Shown piece after piece: positions 47,179 to 57,984 of a DNA stretch of 64,000 nt. Within the stretch, counting starts at the first letter, position 1, and every line of letters begins with the position of its first letter. Under the pieces are notes generated by a model, which was given only the letters and a program-made list of their open reading frames with translations, searched no databases and was not told where the DNA came from. A program made the position numbers and the translations under genes. This stretch comes from Collybia mongolica. Taxonomy: Eukaryota > Basidiomycota > Agaricomycetes > Agaricales > Clitocybaceae. Location: assembly GCA_013420905.1 (NCBI GenBank), contig JAAXNY010000015.1, forward strand, positions 186,001 to 250,000. The letters run 5' to 3'.

Positions 47179-48639
47179 ATGAACGACCACGATCCACTGA
47201 TAAAATGTATACACCCAACCATCGTGACCTCACCCTCACGACACGCAGCATCTGCAGGCTATACCCGCCCAACACTCCAACAACGCATAGCAGCTACCAC
47301 TGCTTCCGGTCGTGCACCCAAAGCAACAGGCGTAGACAATGGTGTAACCCTAAACCCATCTCCACTCACGTTCCCAGCTCCCCTTGTGCTTCCGGGTGAC
47401 GACCTAACCCTAGATCCACGATACCCACCGCAAAGCTTCAGAGCTTGGAAGCAGGGGAAAGACCGCAACGAGGTCACTTCTGAGAGGAATATTATATACG
47501 TTGCAGGACCGCCATCTGTGACCAGCGAAGCTGCAGTTGTTCAAACCTGGACGTCTGCATCTCCGCGGGCCAACATCGATAGAGTACCTACGCAAAAACC
47601 AAGGATAGAGGACGTGGTCGCATACCTCAAGGCATTCTTCCATGGTCTTTCAGTCAAACAGTTCCCACCAACAAAACTGTCCTTCACGACGTGGGAGGCC
47701 GATAAAAAATCTCGGGTCGGGGGCCGCGGAAAGGCGAAAGCTGAATCATTCATCGCTCTTAATACGCCTACTGAAAGTGTCCGCATCCGTGCACGTGCCA
47801 CTCCTGCCTCAGTTTACTCAAACCAGCTTAACCTTGACGACTTGCTCGATGCGGCCATCAGTATCCTCCCCGCCGATGCATATGCGTTGCTTCTACTTGT
47901 CGACCATGATATTTTTGAGGACGAGGACGATGAATTTGCCTGTGGCCGTGCGTATGGCGGGAGTCGCGTCGCCGTCGTCAGTTCAGCCAGGTATGACCCT
48001 TGTTTGGACGGGATGCAGGGAGTCGACAGGATACATGCATGGCCTGCGGCACACTGTTGGGATTTTATTGAGAGCCGTTGCCATGACGCCGATAAGGACC
48101 ACGTGGAGGAACCAAAACGGAAGAGAAAAAAGGCCGATCACGCTGATACGACCATAGTCGCGTCTTCACCTTCTCCAAAATTACCTCCTTCGCCACTCCA
48201 AGCTGCGCTCCAGGCTCGCCCTAACGTTCCAACCTCGGTCCGGTCACTCACAGCTCTATACCTCTCCCGCCTCTGCCGCACATCCGCCCACGAGCTCGGC
48301 CACTGTTTCGGGCTTGACCACTGCGTATACTATGCTTGCTCGATGCAAGGAAGCGCCTCACTCGCCGAGGACGCGCGCCAGCCAATGTACTTGTGTCCCA
48401 TAGACCTACGTAAGGTTCTGTTTGCCACCCAGAATCAAACTGTGGGAACAGAGAGCGAGAGGATGAAGAGAAGGTACGAGGCTTTGGCGAAATTCTGCGC
48501 GCGATTTAAGGATGGGCATGATTTTGCGGCGTTCGGCGCGTGGTTAGAAGGGAGGTTGGTGGAGGTGTGCATCGATGAGGGTTTGGAGATGAACTTGGCG
48601 CGGCATCATACAAGTAGTGGAGAGCACACTGTGATGTGA
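47179..48639 (+). CDS. Archaemetzincin-type zinc metalloprotease (family M54)
   Basis: A single exon of 486 aa. The zinc site HELGHCFGLDH (about residues 372-382) is followed by CVYYACSM with the Met-turn and then LCPID, giving the archaemetzincin pattern HExxHxxGxxH-C-x4-C-x-M-x16-C. The family normally ends this pattern with C-x2-C; here the second Cys position is Asp (CPID), so one structural zinc ligand seems missing. Upstream are family-like blocks LLLLVDHDIFEDEDDEFACG and VAVVSSARYDP. A lysine/arginine-rich insert (EPKRKRKKADHAD) lies before the active site. Archaemetzincins are probably aminopeptidases; in fungi the role is not established. A broken copy lies 1.8 kb upstream. Confidence 0.88.
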   Translation: MNDHDPLIKCIHPTIVTSPSRHAASAGYTRPTLQQRIAATTASGRAPKATGVDNGVTLNPSPLTFPAPLVLPGDDLTLDPRYPPQSFRAWKQGKDRNEVTSERNIIYVAGPPSVTSEAAVVQTWTSASPRANIDRVPTQKPRIEDVVAYLKAFFHGLSVKQFPPTKLSFTTWEADKKSRVGGRGKAKAESFIALNTPTESVRIRARATPASVYSNQLNLDDLLDAAISILPADAYALLLLVDHDIFEDEDDEFACGRAYGGSRVAVVSSARYDPCLDGMQGVDRIHAWPAAHCWDFIESRCHDADKDHVEEPKRKRKKADHADTTIVASSPSPKLPPSPLQAALQARPNVPTSVRSLTALYLSRLCRTSAHELGHCFGLDHCVYYACSMQGSASLAEDARQPMYLCPIDLRKVLFATQNQTVGTESERMKRRYEALAKFCARFKDGHDFAAFGAWLEGRLVEVCIDEGLEMNLARHHTSSGEHTVM

Positions 48640-49748
48640 GTGCGTATACGGTAAGTGTATTATAAAATTGCTATGTCGTATGTTGGATGGCAGTTGCTTG
48701 TTGACCTCGAAAGGTGTTTGGGTACTCCTCCTTTCCTAAAGTGCCAGCCATGAATCTGAGATGCCGGACTGACGGGGGTAAGGCATTAGGAGGGATCAAC
48801 CGCCCTTATCGTCGCGATCAGGTGACCGAAAGTTCGCGTTGTGAATCCTCGCTTTCCAAGGTAATTCTAAATTTAGTCGATGGGCCCATCAGTGGTTGTA
48901 CATGAACTGGGCCGAAATTATTTTCAGGCCACGTTTCATCTTTGCTCGCTCTCCAAACGTTCCAGCGTTCACACTCCATGGCTCAATGTTGTTAATCGGC
49001 TAACCTGGTCGTTCATCCGTGCCCACAATGCAACCTGCCCCCAGTGGCGTTCAAGAAGAATACAATAACGCCGTAACAGATGGGAATCACTATGCCTATT
49101 AAAACAGAACGAAATCAGAGGACTTGGGCGATGGATCGGGAGGTCTAAGTACGTACGACAGGAAGGATGTATTTTTGACGTATCGCGAATCAGATTACTC
49201 TGGAAAGCATATAGAGCCTTCCCCGGGTTTGATTCGATCGCGTGATACCCTCGACATCGACCACCGGCTACAATGGATCCGCACCGACTACGAGCCTTCC
49301 GGAATTGAGGATTTGGAGTAGGTATGGATTTCTGTGGATGGGTGGCTTAGGTGTCCATTGAAAATGTGGGATTGCTCGTGTTTCAGTGGAATTGGACTGG
49401 AGTGTCTTCTTTTGCTTTTGGTAGGCTTCCAGCGCGACACCGACACACTAAAAAGCCGGAAAAAAACAAGGTAAGGGCAGTGGGATCATATGCCGCACGA
49501 GCCGGGGCAGCGTCATGCCTCGTTCAAAGGACGTTCATATTCCAAACCACGCCTGTCGGACGGGGTCCAGGTGTCGACCCGGGTCTGCGTGGGGCTACGG
49601 CCGAACGCGGTAACCTCGTGCTCGCGTCTTCATTCAGGCTAGCGCGCGTACTCCGAGTCACCAGTGGGCAGTACTTAAGTGTACATCAACGCTCCTCTTA
49701 ATTAAGATTCCAATTCCAATCTCCTTACACCTCTCAAAACAACTCGAA
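48640..49748. other. Intergenic, upstream of dioxygenase copy 3
   Basis: No gene recognised. The last ~190 bp hold the shared dioxygenase promoter block (cgggtctgcgtggggctac, agcgcgcgtactccgagtc, agtacttaag). Confidence 0.45.
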
Positions 49749-51153
49749 ATGTCTATCCAGCTCGCCCCCCTTCCTCTCCCCTCAAAAGCTGATCATGTCA
49801 AAATGGCTGAATTCGGTCGGGAAATAAAAGGCGTTGATTTGAAAAACGTCACCCCTACCCAGTTCTCCCAGATTCGCGAGGCCTTGTATAAGGTTGGTTC
49901 ATTTAGCTTAGATCGTACGGAATCGTCTCAAAGACTATCAATCACAGCATGAGGTCATCTTATTCCGCGACGTCAAAATCTCCCCTGCTGAGCAGGCCGC
50001 CTTTACCAAGGTATGTAGTCGTGCTTCGAATATCACGCCTCATATTTAACTTCACCTACTCAGGCCTTCGATCCCACATCTAATGGATACGGCCATGCAT
50101 TCGACCCCTCCGTCTCCGAGATCTCAACTCGCTTGCTCCAGATGCACGGTATCCCAGGAGTCCCCGAGGTCCAGCTTATTGGCCACGGCACAGTCTTCAA
50201 CCACGAGGGTGTTGCCCGCGCCGACCTCAACCACCCCACCCACAAAGAATTCCACAGGACCGTCGTCTCCCCAGAAGACGAGGCCAAGGGATACACCCGC
50301 TACTACCGCTGGCACATTGACGCTGCCTTCTACGACCTCTCTCCTCCCCGTGTCACCTCACTCTATGGCTCTGTTGTCCCCAAGGGAATTCCCCAGATCG
50401 TCAGGTACGATGACGGGTCCGGTGATGAGCTGCCCGTCACACTCGGTGCGACTGCCTTTGCCTCGGGTAACAACATGTTTGAGCTCCTCCCTGCTGAGTA
50501 CAAGAGTCTCGCAGTGAGGATGAAGATCAAGTACGCACCCCACTTGTACGCCTGGGTCAACAACACCCACGCCGTTTCGTCCGGCATTGCTATCGAGAAT
50601 GAGGGACTTGAGGTTCCGTTGGGAGATCTCCCACCTTGGACTGAGGAGAAGCGTAAAGTTCTTTCTGCTGTGAGTTTCATCCCCCCTCAGACCAAGTGTT
50701 ATTTATTGAACCGTTTTTGGTATAGCTCTGGAAGAACGAAGTGACTGGTAAACTACACTTCCAAGTCCACCCCAGCATTGCCCACGAGTTGCTCATCGAC
50801 CCGCTCCCGGCTGGTGCCAACCGCACAGGTGCTCTGTACCCCGATGGAGCACACATCACAGACCTCAGGACCGTGCGTGACATCTTATTCAAAATCCAGC
50901 GCCCCGGAATTGCGTCCAACGTGAGCTCGCTCACTTCATTTAACATTCCTGTTGTCTAATAAATAATCGCCAGCTCGTTTACCCCCACGACTGGCGCAAA
51001 AATGACCTCATCTTGTTCCACAACCGTGGCTTGATGCACTCTGTCACTGGAGCGCTCAAGGATGATGATATCCGAGTATTCCACCAGTGCAACCTCCACG
51101 GTTCCGATGACCCTGCTCCTCCCTCCGCTGAGGACATCAAGAATTACGCTTAA
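49749..51153 (+). CDS. TauD/TfdA dioxygenase, xanthine-dioxygenase-like, copy 3
   Basis: Same five-exon layout as copies 1 and 2, with start MSIQLAPLPLPSKADHVKM, iron ligands in YRWHIDAAFYDL and LFHNRGLMHSV, and the end SAEDIKNYA. Exon 3 is close to copies 1 and 2 at nucleotide level, but with more synonymous changes, and all four introns differ from theirs. It is therefore the oldest of the three near-identical copies, or the least affected by conversion. Minor residue differences include YGSVVPKG for YGAVVPKG and FASGNNMFELL for FVSGNNTFELL. The frame is intact. Confidence 0.86.
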
Positions 51154-51790
51154 GTAATAGCTCTGGGCACTTCCCTAGAATTTCTGTCTTTTTTTGGTGT
51201 ACCATAGGATGTAAATTATGATTAGGTAGCATATAGTGCTACCGAGTCAGTGTACAATAAATGCTCTTTTCTCATATCGTTCTGAGGTTTTCTCGACGCG
51301 TTGCCTATCACATGACCTAGCTCAACACTCACGTGCCAAAACTCAACATCCGATATCAGCCATTCCGACAATTCGCCTTGTCAACGACTCTATCAATAAC
51401 TCTTCTCAGTTCTCACATCTCGGGCCATGGGATAGATCACATGCATCTTGCAGATCTATATTCTACCGGAAATGAGACCCAAGTTAATACCTTGATGCAT
51501 TATACTGGGATCTACTGGCACTCAACGATCGTAATTTGGCAGATGGCGGTCATCACAGATGCTTCCAGGGTTAGTACGTGTCTGGCATACCACGCTTCCC
51601 TCACCAAAGTCGCCGCTTTGGGGAATCCCTATCCATCTTCGCTGTTCGGTGTCATTCACTTCTTCGCAACATGTCGTCTTCGGCTAGGCTGCCATGCGAC
51701 CATGTGTCATTTGTCTTATAAAAGGCACATTCCTACAGCTTCCTTCGCGCCCCCAGGTCAGCGTTCAAGGCGCCGCTGTCTTCAATCAGG
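51154..51790. other. Intergenic, upstream of the PLC-like gene
   Basis: Long plus-strand frames here (for example 51,333-51,890) have no recognisable domain and conflict with the well-supported gene that starts at 51,791. A TATA-like cttataaaagg lies at about 51,716-51,725, some 65-75 bp before that ATG. Confidence 0.45.
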
Positions 51791-53376
51791 ATGCATTCTG
51801 GCGTATTTGCGATATTCCTCGTCCTTTTCATCGAATTGTCGCGATGTGCATCCCTTCCTGTTCAGAGGTGAGTTTGGTCCCTCAATGTGAAATGTTTGGT
51901 TGATACGGACTTTCATATTACTTCAGGGCGACGGTTTGCAATGGGCACTCTGAGTTATGCTCCAGGTCTTACGGGAACGTAACGTTCGCTGGGTCGCACG
52001 ATTCTTTTGCGTTTGACACAAATCCGTTGGATCGTACGTTGTGCAACCGTTCCGGGTGACTTCGGGCTTGACAGGGACCACAGTTCCTCGTGACCAAGAG
52101 GTGGACATTCCGAGTCAGCTTCGGCTCGGGATTCGACTTTTACAGGCCCAAGCGCATGAGTGAGTATATTCTCCATGCCTACCGATTGCTATATGCCAAT
52201 GCAATTCATCAGCAATGACGGCGAGCTACACTTTTGTCACACGAGTGAGTATTTCAATGTTTAGCCTTTGATTGATTCATCATCTTTGATATCAGGCTGT
52301 GTGAGTTCTGACTTTTTGTCATTGTATCAAATCGCCCTAACGTATTTATAGTTATTGTACGACGGGGGAAAAGTGGTCGATTACTTAAAGCTAGTCAAAA
52401 CATTCCTGGATGACAACCCCAATGAGGTTATAACACTTTTATTCACTAACCCCGAGGGCCTGTCGGTCAAAGATGTGTGGAAGCCTGCGTTTGATGATGC
52501 TGGTGAAGTCACATGCTCATCGTGTCTCTAGTTCGTTCTGAAATAAAATGATATACAGGAATCTCGCCTCTCGCATATGTCCCTCCGTCCGTCCCAGTTA
52601 AACAATCTGAATGGCCAACTCTGGGGGAATTGATAGATAGTGGGAAACGCGTCGTCGTATTCCTTGATGCAGGCGCAGAGGATGGTGGTGTCGACTTTAT
52701 TCTTCCTGAGTTTACTATGGTAAGCATTCTATGAATCGGATGTTCCTATGATTTGAAATTGTTTATTAGATTTGGGAAACACCCTTCAGCGTTACGGACC
52801 CCAATTTTCCTTGTTCCATTGATCGTATACAAGGGCCACTTTCGGTCAAGGACCATACCTACATGATCAACCATTCGTTGAATAAAGACGTCTTCGGAAC
52901 GGGAATTATAGTAAGCGACCCTTTGGACGCACCTACCACAAACAGTGTTGCATCGTAAGTAGTGTCAAACTTCACACCAGGTCGTCCTTCTCTAATGACA
53001 CTGCGTCGTCCAGAATCGTTGATCACGCAAACCGCTGTGCACTTCTCGGAGCCGGTCGCGCCCCCAACTTTGTTCTACTCGATTTCGTCAACATTGGTGA
53101 AGGCATCAGAGCGGTTGAGCTTCTAAACGGCTTTGTGTGAGTCGCGTGGCTCAATGGCGCTTTTCTCTGTGTTTTATGTCTTGATTCAAACCAATATACC
53201 CCGTTGTCGTGTTGAATAGGACGATTCCGAACAATTCTACTAATGTGGGACCCCCCCACCATAACGAGACTCATACAAGTCCGACCAGTTCATCAGTAAC
53301 GACAGATACGACAATATCACGACTTATTCTCATCACAACCATGCTGTTGGTAGTTAATTTTGAAATCTTGTTTTGA
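51791..53376 (+). CDS. GPI-anchored PLC-like phosphodiesterase (TIM-barrel)
   Basis: The protein starts with a signal peptide (MHSGVFAIFLVLFIELSRCA) and continues VCNGHSELCSRSYGNVTFAG and SHDSFAFDTN, with the first catalytic His of the PLC-X fold. Next come LGIRLLQAQAHE, LHFCHTSC (second His), LLYDGGKVVDYLKLVKTFLD, NPNEVITLLFTNPEG, EWPTLGELIDSGKRVVVFLD, MIWETPFSVTDPNFPC and APNFVLLDFVNIGEG. A Ser/Thr-rich stretch and a hydrophobic tail (ISRLILITTMLLVVNFEILF) suggest a GPI anchor. Exons are numerous; one appears to be only 5 nt (52,296-52,300). In relatives the enzyme activity is unproven, although the fold is that of phosphatidylinositol-specific phospholipase C. No defect seen. Confidence 0.85.
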
Positions 53377-53885
53377 ATGCCTTCTTCGTCAGTTGGAGTC
53401 TCACCAGGCTTCTTCGAAAGGCGGCTACATGACACTCCGTTACCTCTTTTAACCTACTGATCTGAGTCTCCCGCGCACTCTTTCATAGGGTATTTATAGA
53501 TTCGCTGAAATTTGTGGCTGAGCCGTAATATATATATATATATATGCTGGAAGGTACGTGCAATATCAACGAATGTAAAATCACGAAGTCAGCTGAATTC
53601 AGGGTTTTGTGGAGCTATAACCCACGTGTACACCGTTCTGGAAACTGTCTCCCAGAGAAAGGGGGTGTGTAATCGTGTCGTAAGCTCGATAACATTAAAG
53701 CTCGATGCTGGGCCTTGTACGTTAAGGATACCCCTAACAGAAGCTCAAGTTCGTTCTTTGTTATCTAATGTGACCGGTACTCACATCTTCATTTCGGCAA
53801 GTAGATTCACGAGCATAAATACTTCGTTACCCAAAGCCACGCCAACGCTTCCCCCAGTTGAACCTGCAGCTTGATATCGACCAGG
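53377..53885. other. Intergenic with short (TA)n tract
   Basis: About 500 bp between the PLC-like gene and dioxygenase copy 4. A (TA)n microsatellite sits at about 53,527-53,545. No shared dioxygenase promoter block was found here. Confidence 0.5.
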
Positions 53886-55338
53886 ATGGCCATTGAACTT
53901 ACCCCATTGCCTCTTCCCACCTCAGCTGATCCCTCCAGGTTCATCAAATTTGGAAAAGAAGTGAAAGGCGTTAACCCGGGGACCCTTAAACAGGGAGAAT
54001 TCGAGGAAATTCACGAAGCATTATACAAGGCCGGTGATTCCACATTGTGTCTCAGTGTAGTGCTTACCATTTTCTCGATTTCTAGCATGGAATTCTATTA
54101 TTTCGTGGCGTGAGCCTTACGCCAGAGCAACAGCACGATCTCACAAAGGTATGCGACCGGTCTTCGGGGTATGTCTTTTACGTACCAATACAGGCCTTCG
54201 ATCCTACTTCCGAGGGATACGGGCATAGAAACGGGCCGGGAGATGCTAATAAAGCAATTCGCATTTTCGGTCTCAAAACCATTCCACGTGTTCCCGCAGT
54301 GCAGCTCATCGGCAACGGTACAGTACTCAACCATGAAGGAATTGAGAAAGTGGAGCTCAAACACCCAAGTCATACCAAGTTTCACAAGACGCCAGTGCCA
54401 GCGGCAGATGAAGAGAGAGGTGTTACACGTTTCTGTCGGTGGCACATGGATGCAGCGCTGTACGATTTGTCTCCACCTAGAGTGACTTCGCTCTACGGGC
54501 TGGTGGTTCCGAAGGGGGCGACTCAGACTGTTAGGTACGATGATGGGACGGGAGATGAGCTTCCTGTGCCACTTGGCACAACTGCTTTCATTTCTGGTCG
54601 CACCATGTTCGATATTCTTCCTGCTGCGTTTAAGAGCCTCGCAGTGAGGGCTAGAGTAAGATATGCTCCTCATATGTATGTCTGGATGTCGCAAGGGCAT
54701 ATCCTGCCCACGGGTCTGGGAATGGAGTCAGAAGGGTTGGAAGTGCCTTTGGACCAGCTCCCAGATTGGGACGTGACGAAGTGTAAGACCCTTCCAGTGG
54801 TAAGTCCTATTCGTTTCTCAGCGCAAGGACGAGGATAGGTTGCTGAAACCCCTTCGGTATAGCTTTGGAAGAACGAAAGGACGGACCTACTGCATTTTCA
54901 AGTTCATCCCTGTGGAGTCGTAGAGTTACTGGTAGATCCGATTCCGGCAGGTATCAACCGTGAAGGCGCGTTGTATCCAGACGGGGCCCACCTGACTGAT
55001 CTAGAAGAAGTGAGGAATATTCTGTATCAAATGCAGCGGCCAGCGATCTCCCCTGAGGTAAGTGTTTGAAGCGTATCGTCCGTTCTCTCGCTGATACCTA
55101 ATAATAAGCTTGTTTACCCCCACGACTGGTAGGCCTGGTGGCGTCTAGAGTGATTATGTCGCAGCTTATGACACTTAGGCGCGAGAACGATCTTATTCTT
55201 TTCCACAACCGCGGCGTGATGCATTCCGTGGTTGGGGCACTAACGAACGATCAAATCCGGGTGTTCCATCAGTGTAACGTCGCTGGTTCGGACGACCCAA
55301 GTGGCCCGTCTGTGGGGGATGTCAAGAATTGGGTTTAA
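53886..55338 (+). CDS. TauD/TfdA dioxygenase, xanthine-dioxygenase-like, divergent copy 4
   Basis: Start MAIELTPLPLPTSADPSRF. Ligand motifs are WHMDAALYDLSPPRVTSL and LILFHNRGVMHSV. Blocks VRYDDGTGDELPVPLGTTAF, DILPAAFKSLAVRARVRYAP and LHFQVHPCG look closer to the usual fungal family than those of copies 1-3. The first intron has a GC donor (AAG|GCCGGTG) at the site where the other copies have GT; GC-AG splicing restores YK-HGILLFRG. An extra intron (about 55,134-55,180) splits HDW from RENDLILF and is absent from copies 1-3. The frame is otherwise open. Same substrate caveat as copy 1. Confidence 0.82.
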
Positions 55339-56338
55339 AGGATCCCATGGTTCAGCTTGATAGGTATCAAATCATAATTTCACCGGGGTTCGAGAACTCC
55401 GGAAAAGTATCGTGGGGCACACGTCTGGCTTCCCATCAGGATTCCTCTCGAATTATGCTCCCAATACCATTTATTTTCGTCTATACCGATGGTTTTCAGA
55501 CGCATTGGGGGAGGTAATTGCTTTGGTGTTGCCTGAGCCATCATGCATGCGCATTGTGCATCGAATTTGGCTTGATGTTATGCAATACTGCTTAGCATTT
55601 CCGTTGGATGGGAGTACTAGTAAATATGGATATAGACTAGTGTGGTTGAAACGTTCTCAAAACGGAAACGAGGACAAGTAGCCCCTATTTCGCGGATCAG
55701 GCTTTGTCTTTTTTTTTCTCATGTGAGATAGTTTTGTAAAATTGCATCTTCTTTCCTATTTCTCTTAATTCACAATATCAAAATTCAAGCGTTGCGAAGA
55801 TTATGCGGCTCATTTGACGCCCAAATTAATGTCTGACATCAAGTCGCTGTTTTGGGATCTATTTCTTGACGGTTTACAGGACACAGCATTTTGCCGAAAT
55901 CACGCTCGTAGATCGAACTATAAGAAACAACGATTCCATTAAGGTTAGCCCCTCCGGCCATGCACTAGTAGCGAGCAAAGATAATGCCAAAGCTTTCTCG
56001 AACATTGGTCAGGTGCTTGAAATAATATAGCGTACACTCGGACCCCAATTTATCGGCTGTCGACAGGATAGACAGGTTTGAAAGAATATCGTGTCCCAAA
56101 GCTCGCTCGAAGATTTCGTAGGAGTTGGGAAGATCAACACGCAATATGCATCAATCATTTCCAAAAATACTCTAAGTCAAGGTGTGATCTGTTTTGATAT
56201 TTGATAATCATTGCAGCTGAAGATATGGAACCTCGGATTCTCCGTTTCGTCCACAAGTCATATAGAATCCCCCATTCGCCAAGGCCTTGAAGTATGATTT
56301 AAACCGCTCTGACCACGCCCTCATGAGCCCCACATCTA
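55339..56338. other. Intergenic, no gene recognised
   Basis: About 1 kb, AT-rich. Plus-strand frames just after dioxygenase copy 4 (to about 55,680) lack recognisable domains. No mating-pheromone precursor with a C-terminal CaaX box was recognised near the receptor that follows. Confidence 0.4.
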
Positions 56339-57703
56339 ATGTCATATCCAAATTATGTCTTTTCACTGTTTTCTTTTATTGGTTTTCTTCTAGCTGTCAT
56401 TCCGTTACGATGGCATTTACAGGGTGAGGACATAAAGGCCATATCTCACACACTTGACATATTCTGAAAGTTTTATAGCTTGGAATGCTGGGACATGTTT
56501 ATTCATGATATGGTCAGCAGTAGTCTGCCTCAACCAATCTGTAAATTCCATTGTATGGAATGGCAACATAATCAATCATGCACCGGTGTGGTGCGATATT
56601 TGTAGGTTACCTGAACCAGTCTATTATGAGAGAACTCACGTCCCCTCTTCCAGCCACTCGAATTAGAATTGGAGGGAACACGGCCTATGCTGCGTGTGGA
56701 CTTTGCATAAACCGTCGTCTATTCCATATTTCTCAAATAAGAACTGTGCGAATCACGAACGGACAGGTACATCTCATACCACATGCCAGACCGTTGGGCT
56801 GAAAACATTCGCCAGAAACAACGCCAGTTATTCACCGACATAGCTATTGCGCTTGGAATTCCTATTCTCTTCATAGTCCTATGTAATTGTGTTGTTTTCA
56901 TGCTGAATTTCGCCGATACTGATACTTCCGACAGCATATATTTATCAAGGGCATCGATTTAACATCTTTGAAGATATTGGCTGCACCGCGGCCATCTATT
57001 CAACACCCGTTTCCGTCGTCTTGCATAACGGCACGCCTATTGCTATCAGCTGCGTTACTGCTGTGTACTCAGGTATGTAATCATTCCGAATGATGTCCTA
57101 TCGGGTGCGAATTAGCACCTAGGATTGACCATACGCGCTTTCTTCAAACGTCGCAAGCAATTGCAAGAATTAATTCCTGACCATGGAACCATGGACACAA
57201 GCAAATATGTTCGGCTCATGTGCCTTTCAGGAGCGGATATGATGTTTACAATCCCCTTGGCTTCTTACAACATGTATCGCAACATTACAACGGGGCTCTC
57301 CCCATGGATCTCGTGGGAAGACACACATTCTCACTTCTCCCAACATGGGGCCTTTCCTGCTAGTGTTTGGCGAAATGTGCCCGGATTGAATCGAGACATG
57401 GAATACTACCGGTGGGAGGTTGTTATCCCTCCTGTTGTCTTTTTTGCATTCTTTGGTTTTTCAGAAGAGGCCCGTCATAACTATCGTGCATATTTTTGGT
57501 GTGTTGCGGGATGGTTTGGATATACACAGAAGACTTCGGTGATCATATTTGGGTACGGTCCTCACTACTTAAAGGTTCAAATAGAGAGAATTGATCGGAC
57601 GACAGCCGGGAAGCAGCGCGGCCCAACTCCTCCCCAACTCCTCCCATTGGCAATAATCACGAGGAACAAAAAGCTACGCCTTCCGAGTCAGGGAAGGGTA
57701 TAA
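56339..57703 (+). CDS. STE3-type pheromone receptor (seven-helix GPCR)
   Basis: Start MSYPNYVFSLFSFIGFLLAV, where the first helix begins. Family hallmarks follow: IPLRWHLQ joined to AWNAGTCLFMIWSAVVCLNQ, VNSIVWNGNIINHAPVWCDI, CGLCINRRLFHIS, IALGIPILFIVL, GHRFNIFEDIGC, STPVSVVLHNGTPIAISCVT, FFKRRKQLQELI, RLMCLSGADMMFTIPLASYN and a tryptophan-rich loop. The C-tail is short (about 50 residues after helix 7). The frame depends on a 49-nt intron (56,765-56,813, GTACAT...CGCCAG) that joins ITNGQ to KQRQLFTDIAIALG. In basidiomycetes STE3-type receptors sit at the B mating-type locus, but many are non-mating paralogs; no pheromone gene was seen next to this one. Confidence 0.9.
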
Positions 57704-57717
57704 TTCATAGATCTTTC

Positions 57718-57984
57718 TCATTCGTAGTAACGTTTCTTCATCTTCGCCGGAAACCACGCCTCCTTCCCATCATGTTTGCATCCAACATAACCACATCTCA
57801 GGGCTCTTCCCATCTCCCGCCATCGGGCAGTAGTGTTGCGGAAGACATTGGGTCCGAGCAAGGAACCCAGAGCGGCGTTGGTGGGGCTATTGTTCCAATC
57901 ACTGATACACTTAACAGTAGTCGTTAAGTCGGTTTCGGTCTTCACAGCCTGATTTCCTGGCAGAGTTCGGGAAGATCCATACAT
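57718..57984 (-). CDS. Hypothetical protein, 88 aa
   Basis: A single open frame from the ATG at 57,984, converging tail to tail with the STE3-type receptor with only 14 bp between stops. It reads MYGSSRTLPGNQAVKTETDL, WNNSPTNAALGSLLGPNVFR and ends RCGYVGCKHDGKEAWFPAKM and a basic tail. No signal peptide or membrane segment. I do not recognise the family. It may have an upstream non-coding exon, since a long minus-strand frame continues in another phase. Confidence 0.4.
   Translation of the reverse strand: MYGSSRTLPGNQAVKTETDLTTTVKCISDWNNSPTNAALGSLLGPNVFRNTTARWREMGRALRCGYVGCKHDGKEAWFPAKMKKRYYE

Noticed and set aside
51333..51890. Plus-strand frame of 185 codons upstream of and overlapping the PLC-like gene
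   Set aside because: No domain, and it conflicts with the signal-peptide exon at 51,791 that splices cleanly into the PLC-like gene.
56765..56813. Frameshift in the STE3-type receptor between ITNGQ and QKQRQ
   Set aside because: A 49-nt GTACAT...CGCCAG intron joins the frames and gives the expected loop and helix.
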